Positions 18,066-26,634 of a stretch of DNA of 64,000 nucleotides are shown here, in pieces. Made by a program: the position numbers and the translations under genes. The DNA is taken from NCBI RefSeq assembly GCF_000426045.1, contig NZ_AUEP01000005.1, forward strand, positions 62,001 to 126,000. Reading direction: 5' to 3'. The notes beneath the pieces were generated by a model. The model had not been told where the DNA came from, ran no database searches, and worked only from the letters and a program-made list of their open reading frames with translations. The stretch's first letter is position 1. Each line of letters starts with the position of its first letter. This stretch comes from Marmoricola sp. URHB0036 (GTDB lineage: Bacteria; Actinomycetota; Actinomycetes; Propionibacteriales; Nocardioidaceae).

Positions 18066-19513
18066 GCTCTGTGGCTCTCCTCGATGGGTGGACGTCCAGT
18101 CTCCTGCAGCCTGCCCACCTCGTGCAGTCCGAACCAGGACACCACGCCGCCGACGACCAGCATTCCCGCGCAGAGCAGGAGCGCCTGGTGGTAGCCGGAC
18201 GTCAGGGCCGTGGGGTCGCGGTACTCCTCGCCCGACAGGCCCACGATGGCGGGCAGCGCCGCCACCGAGAGCAGTCCGCCGGCGCGCGCCACCGCGTTGT
18301 TGACCCCGCTCGCGACGCCGGCGTGGTTGCCCGGCACCGCGGCGAGGACGGCGACCGTGAGCGGAGAGACCAGCATGACGAGGCCGAGGGAGAACACTTG
18401 CACGCCCGGATAGACGCCCGTCCAGTACGACGTGCCCTCGTCCAAGCCGCTGAGCAGCAGCACGCCGACGGCGCACACGATCGGTCCGACCGTCATCGGC
18501 AGCCGAGGTCCGATGCGTGCAGCGACGATCGAGGTGCGGGCGGAGAGCAGCAGCATGGTCAGGGGCAGCACCAGGGTGGCGACACCCGCCTGCACCGCGT
18601 CGTACCCGAGCGTGACCTGGAGCTGGAGCACCAGGAAGAAGAGGACAGCCCCGAGGGCGCCGTAGACCAGGAGCGTCATCAGGTTGGCGGCGCTGAAGGT
18701 GCGGGACCGGAACATCGACAACGGGGCCATCGCACCCGGACGTTCCTCGAAGACGATGAAGGCCCACACCGCGGCCACCACGAGGACGCAGCCGCCGACG
18801 ATCACGAGCGGGGAGAGCTGCGGCCACGACGTCAGGAGGTACGTCGAGACACCGAACGCCACGATCCCGCTCAGCGCGCCCCTGTAGTCGAAGTGACGCG
18901 GGGCGTCCTCGTCCCGCGACTCGGGCAGCCGCGTGCCGAGCAGGAGCACGAGCGCGCACAGCGGCAGGTTGATGGCGAACACCCATCGCCATCCTGCGTG
19001 GACGATCAGCAGGCCGCCGATGAACGGGCCGATCGCCACCGCGATGCCGGACATGCCGGCCCAGGTGCCGATCGCCCCCGCGCGGTCCTCCTGCCGGAAG
19101 GACGACTGGATGATCGAGAGGGCTCCCGGCGTGAGCAACGCGGCCGCGACCCCCTGGAGGATGCGGAACGCCACCAGCTGCGTCGGTGACTGGGCGAAGG
19201 CACAGAGAGCGCTGCACACCGCGAAGCAGGCGACGCCGGTCAGGTAGACGCGCCGCCGGCCGAGGCGGTCGCCGAGCGCACCGCCGACGAGGATGAGCGA
19301 GGCCAGGCTGAGCAGGTAGCCGTTGGAGACCCATTGGAGCTGGGCGAGTGACGCCCCGAGGTCGATCCCGATGCGTCGCAGCGCGATGTTCACGATGGTG
19401 CCGTCGAGGATGGCGATCCCGGAACCCAGGGTCAGCGTGCCGATGACGACGCGACCGTGAGCGGTGCCTCGCCGGAGGAGCTCGGTGTCGGAGTCAGGCC
19501 CGTCCGTCGGCAC
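18062..19513 (-). CDS. MFS transporter, DHA2-type (14-helix drug/solute exporter)
   Basis: A 483-residue membrane protein with many hydrophobic helices. Major facilitator signatures include ALGDRLGRRRVYLTG between helices 2 and 3 and motif C in GAIGTWAGMSGIAVAIGPFIGG. IAILDGTIVNIALRRIG at helix 1 is typical of the DHA2 (EmrB/QacA) family. The substrate is unknown. The start codon is GTG at 19513, overlapping the 3' end of the upstream Mur ligase gene by 20 bases. It lies in an operon with dodecin, a CphA-like ligase and a NYN protein, so a link with amino acid or peptide efflux is possible but not shown. Confidence 0.88.
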   Translation of the reverse strand: MPTDGPDSDTELLRRGTAHGRVVIGTLTLGSGIAILDGTIVNIALRRIGIDLGASLAQLQWVSNGYLLSLASLILVGGALGDRLGRRRVYLTGVACFAVCSALCAFAQSPTQLVAFRILQGVAAALLTPGALSIIQSSFRQEDRAGAIGTWAGMSGIAVAIGPFIGGLLIVHAGWRWVFAINLPLCALVLLLGTRLPESRDEDAPRHFDYRGALSGIVAFGVSTYLLTSWPQLSPLVIVGGCVLVVAAVWAFIVFEERPGAMAPLSMFRSRTFSAANLMTLLVYGALGAVLFFLVLQLQVTLGYDAVQAGVATLVLPLTMLLLSARTSIVAARIGPRLPMTVGPIVCAVGVLLLSGLDEGTSYWTGVYPGVQVFSLGLVMLVSPLTVAVLAAVPGNHAGVASGVNNAVARAGGLLSVAALPAIVGLSGEEYRDPTALTSGYHQALLLCAGMLVVGGVVSWFGLHEVGRLQETGRPPIEESHRA

Positions 19514-21203
19514 GTCGTACTTTCTCGCGCAGCTGCTCGGGGGTGTCCGCGATCGCCCCTTGCGCGGCGAGCCAGTCGTAGACCTGCTGCCGCTCGGCGT
19601 GGCACATCAGCCCAACCACGTCGCCCGGCTCGGCCTGCTTGAGCAGCGCCTGCAGGGAGTCCAGCTCGGTCGGGTAGGCCTCGATGTCGGTCACGCCGAC
19701 CCGTTCGGCGCCGGCTCGCAGCAGACCCTCGAGCTCCTCCTGCGTGCGACCCCGGAGGTACTTCTCCTTGTGACCGATGGCCACGACGTCGGCGTCGCGG
19801 GCCGCGATCTCACCGAGCATCTCGAGCAGGTCGTCCTGCCGGTCGCCGACGGCCCCGAGACCGAGCAGCAGCCGACGTCCCGGGGCGCGGACCCCGCGCA
19901 TGATCTCGATCATCGCCTCGAGCCCGGCCTCGTTGTGGGCGAGGTCCATCACCACGGTGACCTCGCCCATCGAGAAGAGGTTCATCCGGCCCGGGTTGTG
20001 CTCGGGGTCGGGGCGGAACGAGGTGAGCCCGGCGACGACGTACTGGCGGTCGATGCCGGCAGCCAGCGCGGCCGAGGCCGCCGCGAGCGCGTTCTCGACG
20101 TTGAAGCGGGAGAGGCCGCTCAGGGTCATGGGCACGTCGGCGACCTCGACCAGCGCGTCGGCGCGGCTGCCCTCGAGGACGGTGATCCACCCGTCGATGA
20201 TCGTGGTCGCGCGTCCGTGCCCGTTGAGCACCTCGCGCAGGGCCGGTGAGTCCGAGTCGCGGGAGAAGACCCAGGGACGTGCGGGCGTGGTGAGCCGCAT
20301 CGCGAAGACGCGGGGATCGTCGGCGTTCAGCACGGCCCACCCGGTCTTCTTGGTGATCCGCGGCACGACTCCCTTGACCTCGGCCAGCTGGTCGACGGTG
20401 TCGATCCCCTGCTGGCCGAGGTGGTCGGCGGTCACGTTGGTCACCACCGAGACGTCGTTGCTGACCAGACCGATGCCCTTGAGCAGGATGCCGCCGCGGG
20501 CGGTCTCGGTGACCGCGAAGTCGACCTCCCGGTGCGCCAGCACGCGGCCGGCACCTGATGGCCCGGAGTAGTCACCCGACTCGACCTGGACGCCGTCGAC
20601 GTAGATGCCGTCGGTGTTGGACCAGCCCACGTGGTGGCCGGCCTCGCGCGCGATGTGCGCGATCATCCGCGAGGTCGTGGTCTTGCCGTTGGTGCCGGTG
20701 ACGGCCACCACGGGGACCCTGGGACGGATCGTGGTCGGCCCGGGGCCCCGCTCGGCGGAGGCGACGTGGCGAGCAGCCTCCTCGACCAGGACGCCGACGT
20801 CGGTGCTGCCGAGCCCGTCGATCACGGAGGCGACCGCCTCACCGAGCGCGCGAGCGCGGTTGCGGTCGCGCCAGGGGTAGGCGACGACGATGCGCTCGTG
20901 CTGCGACGTCGGCCGGACTCGTACGCCGAGCCGGGCGGTGCCGGACTCCGCGGCCACCTTCCTGACCAGGCGGGTCACCAGCCGGGCGAGCGATCGCTGG
21001 CGGAAGCCGCTCATCGGCGCATCGGCGCGCAAGGACCCGATGCCGAGGCGTTCCGCGAGCCGGCGTACCTCTGCTTCGGGGGCCTGCGCCAGAGCGGTCA
21101 CGTCCAGGGTGAGCTTGATGGCGGCCCGAGGGAAGTACAGGTTCGGTCCCTCGAGGACCCTCAGCTCGACCAGGGCCGCTGGTCGCTCTGACGTCTCCGA
21201 CAT
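19494..21203 (-). CDS. CphA-like Mur ligase lacking the ATP-grasp domain
   Basis: A 569-residue protein. Residues 1-160 resemble the N-terminal domain of cyanophycin synthetase (LRVLEGPNLYFPRAAIKL). A Mur ligase follows directly: P-loop VVAVTGTNGKTTTSRMIAH near residue 165, TARGGILLKGIG, NVTADHLGQQGIDTVDQLAEVKG, and a C-terminal domain with VVMDLAHNEAGLEAM. The ATP-grasp module found between these parts in CphA is missing. The central Mur part is clearly similar to the cphA product in this window. It likely ligates an amino acid to a carboxylate; the substrate is unknown. Its start is five bases from the dodecin stop codon. Confidence 0.85.
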   Translation of the reverse strand: MSETSERPAALVELRVLEGPNLYFPRAAIKLTLDVTALAQAPEAEVRRLAERLGIGSLRADAPMSGFRQRSLARLVTRLVRKVAAESGTARLGVRVRPTSQHERIVVAYPWRDRNRARALGEAVASVIDGLGSTDVGVLVEEAARHVASAERGPGPTTIRPRVPVVAVTGTNGKTTTSRMIAHIAREAGHHVGWSNTDGIYVDGVQVESGDYSGPSGAGRVLAHREVDFAVTETARGGILLKGIGLVSNDVSVVTNVTADHLGQQGIDTVDQLAEVKGVVPRITKKTGWAVLNADDPRVFAMRLTTPARPWVFSRDSDSPALREVLNGHGRATTIIDGWITVLEGSRADALVEVADVPMTLSGLSRFNVENALAAASAALAAGIDRQYVVAGLTSFRPDPEHNPGRMNLFSMGEVTVVMDLAHNEAGLEAMIEIMRGVRAPGRRLLLGLGAVGDRQDDLLEMLGEIAARDADVVAIGHKEKYLRGRTQEELEGLLRAGAERVGVTDIEAYPTELDSLQALLKQAEPGDVVGLMCHAERQQVYDWLAAQGAIADTPEQLREKVRRADGRA

Positions 21204-21207
21204 GGTG

Positions 21208-21420
21208 TCAGTCGTCCTCGAGACGGAACCCGACCTTGAGCCCGACCTGGAAGTGCTCGACGGTGCCGTCCTTGACCTGGCCGCGCACCTGCGTCATCTC
21301 GAACCAGTCCACGTGGCGCAGGGTGAGGGCGGCCCGCTCGACGGCGTTGCGGATGGCCTGGTCGATGCCGTCCGGCGAGGTGCCGACGATCTCGGTGACG
21401 CGGTACGTGCGGTTGGACAT
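21208..21420 (-). CDS. Dodecin family flavin-binding protein
   Basis: A 70-residue protein matching dodecin: TYRVTEIVGTSPDGIDQAIRNAV at the N-terminus, a central Trp in VDWFEMTQVRG, and a beta-strand VEHFQVGLKVGFRLE at the end. Dodecins form hollow dodecamers that store flavins or, in some species, coenzyme A. The ATG at 21420 was chosen because AAGGAG lies eight bases upstream. It is the first gene of a leftward operon with the Mur ligase, the exporter and the NYN protein. Confidence 0.9.
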   Translation of the reverse strand: MSNRTYRVTEIVGTSPDGIDQAIRNAVERAALTLRHVDWFEMTQVRGQVKDGTVEHFQVGLKVGFRLEDD

Positions 21421-21540
21421 CGGCGTACTCCTTGGGTGCTGGCTGGTCGTGGGTGCTGGACCCGTCAAGAATGCCATGTCGGTCACCGGTCGGGGCCGGG
21501 GCCCGGCGGCGGCCGGACAGGGCCGACGTAGGCTGGCAAG

Positions 21541-21837
21541 GTGGCCACATCACGCCGGGCGCGACATGAGACCGCACCGGTCCGCATCACCACCGCGCCG
21601 ACCAGTCATCACGACGACCTCGACCGTCGTCGGAAGCGTTATGTCTTCTCGATGGCGATCCGCACCGCCTGCTTCATCGGCGCCGTCGTGACCGACGGAT
21701 GGCTGCGGTGGGTGCTGGTCGTGGGCGCCTTCATCCTGCCCTACATCGCGGTCGTGATGGCCAACGTCGCCAGCCCGCGGATCGAGGGTGCCGACCTGGT
21801 CCCGCCCGACCAGGGTCGCCGGGAGCTCGGCGGATGA
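21541..21837 (+). CDS. DUF3099 membrane protein
   Basis: A 98-residue protein with a basic N-terminus (DDLDRRRKRYVFSMAIRT) and two hydrophobic helices (about 38-50 and 55-75). The RRRKRYVFSM segment followed by two helices is typical of actinobacterial DUF3099 proteins, which have no known function. The GTG at 21541 is the start. The stop overlaps the next small gene by ATGA. Confidence 0.75.
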   Translation: MATSRRARHETAPVRITTAPTSHHDDLDRRRKRYVFSMAIRTACFIGAVVTDGWLRWVLVVGAFILPYIAVVMANVASPRIEGADLVPPDQGRRELGG

Positions 21838-22016
21838 CGGAGGTCTGCTCGGCCAAGGGGTGTCAGGCACCCGCCGTACACGAGCTGCGGTGGAACAACC
21901 CCAAGCTGCACACCCCCGACCGCCGCAAGGTCTGGCTCGCCTGCGACGAGCACCGCCAGAGCCTCGCCGACTTCCTCTCCGCCCGCCAGTTCCTCAAGGA
22001 GATCGCGCCGCACTAG
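21834..22016 (+). CDS. Small Cys/His-containing protein, actinobacterial
   Basis: A 60-residue protein with CSAKGCQAPAVHELRW near the N-terminus and CDEHRQSLADFL later; Cys-x4-Cys and Cys-x2-His could bind a metal. It resembles short conserved actinobacterial proteins that databases leave uncharacterised. The ATG at 21834 overlaps the DUF3099 stop codon, so the pair is coupled. Confidence 0.7.
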   Translation: MTEVCSAKGCQAPAVHELRWNNPKLHTPDRRKVWLACDEHRQSLADFLSARQFLKEIAPH

Positions 22017-22023
22017 TCCCGCC

Positions 22024-22123
22024 GACCGGCCAGTTCTGGTTGGTCGTACGACGCCGAGCGGGCAGTTTTGGTCAGCCGAAAATGCCCTCTCGGCGTACTG
22101 GCGCCAACCAAAGGTGCCCGGTC
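22024..22123. terminator. Large imperfect palindrome between convergent genes
   Basis: The core stem has 15 base pairs: GCCGAG (22053-22058) with CTCGGC (22089-22094), GGGCA with TGCCC, and TTTT with AAAA, with single-base bulges. Outer segments GACCGG (22024-22029) and CCGGTC (22118-22123) also pair. It fills the gap between the small Cys protein gene and moaA and probably terminates both. Confidence 0.65.
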
Positions 22124-22133
22124 AGCGAGTTGC

Positions 22134-23156
22134 TCAGCCGCCGATGGCCGACATCGGACGTGTCGGCTGGAGGAAGGTCTGGTCGTCGATGCCGTGGCCG
22201 GGGCGCTTGGTCATCATCGCGAGCCGCCACTGGTCGGCGATCTCGGCGTCGGTGGCGTCGCTGCGCAGGGCCCGGCGCAGGTCGGACTCCTCGCGGGCGA
22301 ACAGGCAGTTGCGGACCTGTCCGTCGGCGGTCAGCCGGACCCGGTCGCAGTCGCCGCAGAACGGACGGGTGACCGAGGCGATCACGCCCACCGTGGCCGG
22401 TCCGCCGTCGACGAGGAAGGTCTCGGCGGGTGCGCTGCCCCGGTGTTCGGGGTCGGGCGTGAGCTCGAACTCGGACTCGAGCAGCGCGAAGATCTCCTCA
22501 GCAGTGACCATGCCCTCGCGCGACCACCCGTGCTGGGCGTCAAGCGGCATCTGCTCGATGATCCGCAGCTGGAAGCCCTGCTCGAGGCACCAGCTGAGCA
22601 GCTCGGGCGCGTGGCGGTCGTTGACCCCGCGGAGCAGCACCGCGTTGACCTTGACCGGGGTCAGGCCGGCGCTCTTCGCGGCCGCGAGTCCCTCGAGTAC
22701 GTCGTGCAGCCGGTCGCGCCTGGTGATCTCGTGGAACTGCTCGCGGTCGATGGTGTCGAGACTGACGTTGACCCGGTCGAGTCCGGCGTCGGCCAGGGTC
22801 TGCGCCGTACGGGCGAGGCCCAGTGCGTTGGTGGTCAACGAGACCTCGGGGCTCGGGCTCAGCGCCTTGGTGCGCTCCACGATCCCGGCCAGACCGCGAC
22901 GCAGGAGCGGCTCACCACCGGTGAAGCGGACCTCCCGGATGCCGAGATCCTCGACCCCGATGCGGACCAGCCGGACGACCTCGTCGTCGGTCAGCGTCTC
23001 CTCGGTCGGTAGCCAGTCGAGCCCCTCCGCCGGCATGCAGTAGTTGCACCGCAGGTTGCAGCGGTCGGTGAGCGAGACGCGCAGGTCGGTCGCGACACGG
23101 CCGTAGCTGTCGGCCAGTCCCGAGGTCGGTCCGGGGATCGGCATTGAGGGGCTCAC
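22134..23156 (-). CDS. moaA: GTP 3',8-cyclase (molybdenum cofactor synthesis protein A)
   Basis: A 340-residue radical SAM enzyme. The N-terminal Fe-S motif is CNLRCNYC within SLTDRCNLRCNYCMPAEG, the SAM region is FTGGEPLLR, and the C-terminal cluster Cys residues are in FCGDCDRVRLTADGQVRNC. It ends in Gly-Gly, which is essential in MoaA. The product is 3',8-cyclo-7,8-dihydro-GTP, the first intermediate of molybdopterin. No other moa gene is in the window. The start is GTG at 23156 or ATG at 23144. It is divergent from the SURF1 gene, 42 bases away. Confidence 0.95.
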   Translation of the reverse strand: MSPSMPIPGPTSGLADSYGRVATDLRVSLTDRCNLRCNYCMPAEGLDWLPTEETLTDDEVVRLVRIGVEDLGIREVRFTGGEPLLRRGLAGIVERTKALSPSPEVSLTTNALGLARTAQTLADAGLDRVNVSLDTIDREQFHEITRRDRLHDVLEGLAAAKSAGLTPVKVNAVLLRGVNDRHAPELLSWCLEQGFQLRIIEQMPLDAQHGWSREGMVTAEEIFALLESEFELTPDPEHRGSAPAETFLVDGGPATVGVIASVTRPFCGDCDRVRLTADGQVRNCLFAREESDLRRALRSDATDAEIADQWRLAMMTKRPGHGIDDQTFLQPTRPMSAIGG

Positions 23157-23198
23157 CCGGCCAGTCTAGGTACAGGTGCCACGAACTACCGTGGCCGC

Positions 23199-24005
23199 GT
23201 GGGATTCCTGCTGAGTCGGCGCTGGGTGCTGTTCGCCGTCACCGTGGTCCTGCTGGCCTGGGGGGCGTGGGCGCTGGGCCAGTGGCAGTTCCACCGGCTC
23301 GACCAGCGCAAGCACGACAACCGCATCGTGGCCACCAACCTGAACGCCGCTCCGGTGCCGGTCGACGACCTGCTCTCCACCCACCGATCGCCCTCCGAGC
23401 AGGACGAGTGGCGGCGCGTCACCGTCCACGGCACCTGGGACGACAAGCACACCGTCGTGCTGAAGTACCAGACCCGGGACGGCGGGGCCGGCGTCGACAT
23501 CGTCACCCCGCTGGTCACCCAGTCCGGCGCTGCGGTGCTCGTCGACCGCGGCTGGATGTCGACGGAGAACTCCGGGGCGTCGCGACCCAAGCTGCCGCCG
23601 GTCAGCGACGGGCAGGTCACCGTCACGGGGTGGGTACGACGGGACGCGACTGGTGGTGCCGCCCGGGTGAGCGACCTCTCGACGCGGGCCATCTCCTCGG
23701 CACGGATCGGAGCGGTCGTGCCGTACCCGCTCTACGGGGGGTTCCTCGACCTCGCCGCCGAGAGCCCAGCTCCCGCGAAGGCGCTCGGCGCCGTCGAGCT
23801 GCCGGACGACACCAGCAACGGACCGCACTTCTTCTACGGGCTGCAGTGGTGGTTCTTCGGAGCGCTGGCGATCTTCGGGTTCTGCTTCCTGGTCTGGGAC
23901 GAGCTGCGCCAGCGCCGCGTCCGGCGGGCGACGGACAGCACCGGGTCAGAGCGCTCGCAGCATGCCGCCGTCCACGGGCAGCATGGTGCCGGTGACGAAC
24001 GATGA
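23199..24005 (+). CDS. SURF1 family cytochrome oxidase biogenesis protein
   Basis: A 268-residue membrane protein with an N-terminal helix (residues 8-26), an external domain (about 30-220, with the family motifs GQWQFHRLDQRK, VTVHGTWD and VLVDRGWM) and a second helix near the C-terminus (FYGLQWWFFGALAIFGFCFLVW). SURF1 helps insert heme a into cytochrome c oxidase. The last 60 bases overlap the convergent SDR gene, where the tail is charged and probably disordered. The start is GTG at 23199. Confidence 0.9.
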   Translation: MGFLLSRRWVLFAVTVVLLAWGAWALGQWQFHRLDQRKHDNRIVATNLNAAPVPVDDLLSTHRSPSEQDEWRRVTVHGTWDDKHTVVLKYQTRDGGAGVDIVTPLVTQSGAAVLVDRGWMSTENSGASRPKLPPVSDGQVTVTGWVRRDATGGAARVSDLSTRAISSARIGAVVPYPLYGGFLDLAAESPAPAKALGAVELPDDTSNGPHFFYGLQWWFFGALAIFGFCFLVWDELRQRRVRRATDSTGSERSQHAAVHGQHGAGDER

Positions 24006-24701
24006 GGCCGGGCTGAGCAGGAACACCGCCGCCGCGGCGAACTCCTCGGGGCGTCCGTAGCGTCCGAGCGGGATGCCGGCGATCGCCTTCGCGCGAGCGG
24101 CCTCGGCGTCGCCGCTCGCCTCGTCCAGCTCGGCCACCCGTTCGGTGCCGACGCGACCAGGCAGCAGGCCGTTGACGCGGATGTCGCGCGGACCGAGCTC
24201 ATCGGCCAGCGTCTTGGCCGCCATCGCCAGACCGGGACGCAGCCCGTTGGAGATGGCCAGGTTGGCGATCGGGGCTCGCACCGAGCTGGACAGCACGAAG
24301 GCGATCGACCCCGGCCCGTCGATCCCGTTGGCCACCGCCCGGGCCACGCGCAGCCCGCCGACGAACACCGACTCGAAGCTGCTGGTCCACACCTCGTCGG
24401 GGGTGTCCATCACGGTGCCCGTGGGCGGACCGCCGACGGAGATCAGGGCGCCGTCGAGACGACCCCAGAGATCGGTGGCCGCCGTGACCAGCCGGTCGGC
24501 GGTCTCGGGGTCGGCGTTGTCCCCGACCTGGGCGACCGCACCCTCGCCGAGGTCGGCCACGGCCGCCTCGAGGCTGTCCCGGTTGCGACCCGAGAGCACC
24601 ACGCGGGCGCCTTCTGCGACGAGAAGCTCGACCGTCGCGCGACCCAGCCCGCGGGCCCCTCCGGTGACGATGTAGACGCGATCCTTGAGTCCGAGGTCCA
24701 T
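23946..24701 (-). CDS. Atypical SDR family oxidoreductase
   Basis: A 251-residue Rossmann protein with the cofactor motif VTGGARGLGRAT and a typical C-terminus ending FVTGTMLPVDGGML. At the position of the usual catalytic Tyr-x3-Lys, after the serine in FVLSSSVR, the sequence reads ISNGLRPGLAMAAK, so the standard Tyr is absent. Some actinobacterial SDRs share this LSN-x2-R pattern, but their reactions are poorly known. It converges on and overlaps the SURF1 gene by 60 bases. Confidence 0.85.
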   Translation of the reverse strand: MDLGLKDRVYIVTGGARGLGRATVELLVAEGARVVLSGRNRDSLEAAVADLGEGAVAQVGDNADPETADRLVTAATDLWGRLDGALISVGGPPTGTVMDTPDEVWTSSFESVFVGGLRVARAVANGIDGPGSIAFVLSSSVRAPIANLAISNGLRPGLAMAAKTLADELGPRDIRVNGLLPGRVGTERVAELDEASGDAEAARAKAIAGIPLGRYGRPEEFAAAAVFLLSPASSFVTGTMLPVDGGMLRAL

Positions 24702-24712
24702 GCTCCCCGAGC

Positions 24713-26599
24713 CTAGGACACCGGATCAGGCTGGACGGCGTCCTCGACGAACTGGGTGCGGTAGAGGTCGGCGTAGAGACCGCCCTGGGCGAGCAGTTCG
24801 TGGTGGGTGCCGCGCTGCACGATCCGGCCGCCGTCGACGACGAGGATCTGGTCGGCGTTGCGCACCGTGGAGAGCCGGTGGGCGATCACCAGCGAGGTGC
24901 GGCCCTCGAGCGCCTGGTCGAGCGCGCGCTGCACGGCGTACTCCGACTCGGAGTCGAGGTGGGCAGTCGCCTCGTCGAGCACGACGATCCCGGGAGCCTT
25001 GAGCAGCAACCGGGCGATTGCCAGCCGCTGCCGTTCGCCACCCGAGAGCCGGTAGCCCCGGTCGCCGACCACCGTGTCGAGCCCGTCGGGCATGGTGCGC
25101 ACGAGGGTAGAGATGCGTGCCATCTCGAGCGCCGACCAGATCTCCTCGTCGGTCACCTCGGGTCGGGCGTAGCGCAGGTTTTCCCGGATCGTGTCGTGGA
25201 ACATGTGGGCGTCCTGCGTGACGTAGCCGACGGCGTCCTCGAGCGACTGCAGGGTCACGTCGCGGACGTCGTGGTTGTTCACCAGCACGGCTCCGCCCGT
25301 GACGTCGTAGAGCCTGGCGACCAAGTGGGTCATCGTGGTCTTGCCAGCGCCGGACGGGCCCACGAGGGCGATCATCTGGCCCGGCTGGGCGATGAAGCTG
25401 AGGTCGTGGAGCACCTGCCCGTGGTCGCGGCTCTCGGCCCGCGCCACGGTCTCGAGGCTGGCGAGCGAGACGTCCTCGGCCCGCGGGTAGGTGAAGTCGA
25501 CGGCGTCGAACTCCACGCTGGATGCCGTGGGCGGGACGGACACCGCGTCGGCCTTCTCGACGACGGTCGAGGGCAGGTCGAGCACCTCGAAGACACGGTC
25601 GAAGCTGACCAGTGCGGTCATCACGTCGACACGCACGTTGGAGAGCCCCTGCAGCGGGCCGAGCAGTCGGAGCAGCAGCGTGGCGAGCGCGGTCAACGTG
25701 CCGATGGTGAGGGCACCGTTGATGGTGAGGGCACCGCCGATGCCGTAGACGAGCGCAGTGGCCAGCGCCGGGATCAGCATCATGGTCGCCATGAACACCC
25801 GCGTGACCAGGGAGATGCGGATGCCGAGGTCGCGGACCAGGCCGGCCTTCTCGGCGTACTTGGCGTCCTCCTCCTCGCGCCGCCCGAACACCTTGAGCAG
25901 CAGCGCGCCACCGACGTTGAAGCGCTCGGTCATCAGGTTGCCGAGGTCGGCGTTGCCGTCCATCTGGGTGCGGGTCAGCCCGCTGATCTGGCGACCGACC
26001 CAGCGCGAGGCGAGCAGCAGCAGCGGGAACAGTGCGAGGCAGGCCAGGGTGACCTGCCAGCTCAGCGCGAACATGGTGATGCCGACGACGACCACGCTGA
26101 TCGAGTTGGAGACCGTGCCGGACAGCGTCGAGGTGAACGCGCGCTGCGCGCCGATGACGTCGTTGTTGAGCCGCGAGACCAGTGCACCGGTCTGGGTGCG
26201 GGTGAAGAACGCCAGCGACATCCGCTGGACGTGGGCGAACACACGCGTGCGCAGGTCGAAGATGAGGCTCTCGCCGATGCGGGAGGAGAGGTAGCCGGTC
26301 GCCACGCCGAGCCCGGCATCGAGGATCGAGGTGACCGCCATCGCCAGGGCGAGCCACAGCACGAGGCTGGTGTCCTTGCCGATGATGCCGTCGTCGAGCA
26401 GGTGCTTGATCAGCAGCGGGTTGACGACCACGAGGGCCGCGTCGATGACGACGAAGAACAGGAAGCTCGCGATCAGCGAGCGATGGGGCAGTGCGAAGCC
26501 GACGATTCGACGAACCGTGTCGCGCGAGACCTTCTGCTCGACGACCGAGCGGTCACGACGCGCGGAACCGAGCATGGCCCAGGGACTCATGCCGCTCAT
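24713..26599 (-). CDS. ABC exporter, fused membrane and ATPase domains
   Basis: A 628-residue half-transporter of the MsbA/LmrA type. About residues 35-330 form six transmembrane helices. The nucleotide-binding domain has Walker A VGPSGAGKTTMTHL near residue 405, signature LSGGERQRLAIARLLL, and Walker B GIVVLDEATAHLD. It would act as a homodimer exporting lipids, peptides or drugs; the substrate is not visible. GGAAGGGGGC precedes the ATG at 26599. It follows the enoyl-CoA hydratase-like gene in the same direction. Confidence 0.93.
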   Translation of the reverse strand: MSGMSPWAMLGSARRDRSVVEQKVSRDTVRRIVGFALPHRSLIASFLFFVVIDAALVVVNPLLIKHLLDDGIIGKDTSLVLWLALAMAVTSILDAGLGVATGYLSSRIGESLIFDLRTRVFAHVQRMSLAFFTRTQTGALVSRLNNDVIGAQRAFTSTLSGTVSNSISVVVVGITMFALSWQVTLACLALFPLLLLASRWVGRQISGLTRTQMDGNADLGNLMTERFNVGGALLLKVFGRREEEDAKYAEKAGLVRDLGIRISLVTRVFMATMMLIPALATALVYGIGGALTINGALTIGTLTALATLLLRLLGPLQGLSNVRVDVMTALVSFDRVFEVLDLPSTVVEKADAVSVPPTASSVEFDAVDFTYPRAEDVSLASLETVARAESRDHGQVLHDLSFIAQPGQMIALVGPSGAGKTTMTHLVARLYDVTGGAVLVNNHDVRDVTLQSLEDAVGYVTQDAHMFHDTIRENLRYARPEVTDEEIWSALEMARISTLVRTMPDGLDTVVGDRGYRLSGGERQRLAIARLLLKAPGIVVLDEATAHLDSESEYAVQRALDQALEGRTSLVIAHRLSTVRNADQILVVDGGRIVQRGTHHELLAQGGLYADLYRTQFVEDAVQPDPVS

Positions 26600-26634
26600 G
26601 GCGCCCCCTTCCGTGCTCCCCGACTGAGAGTGTC

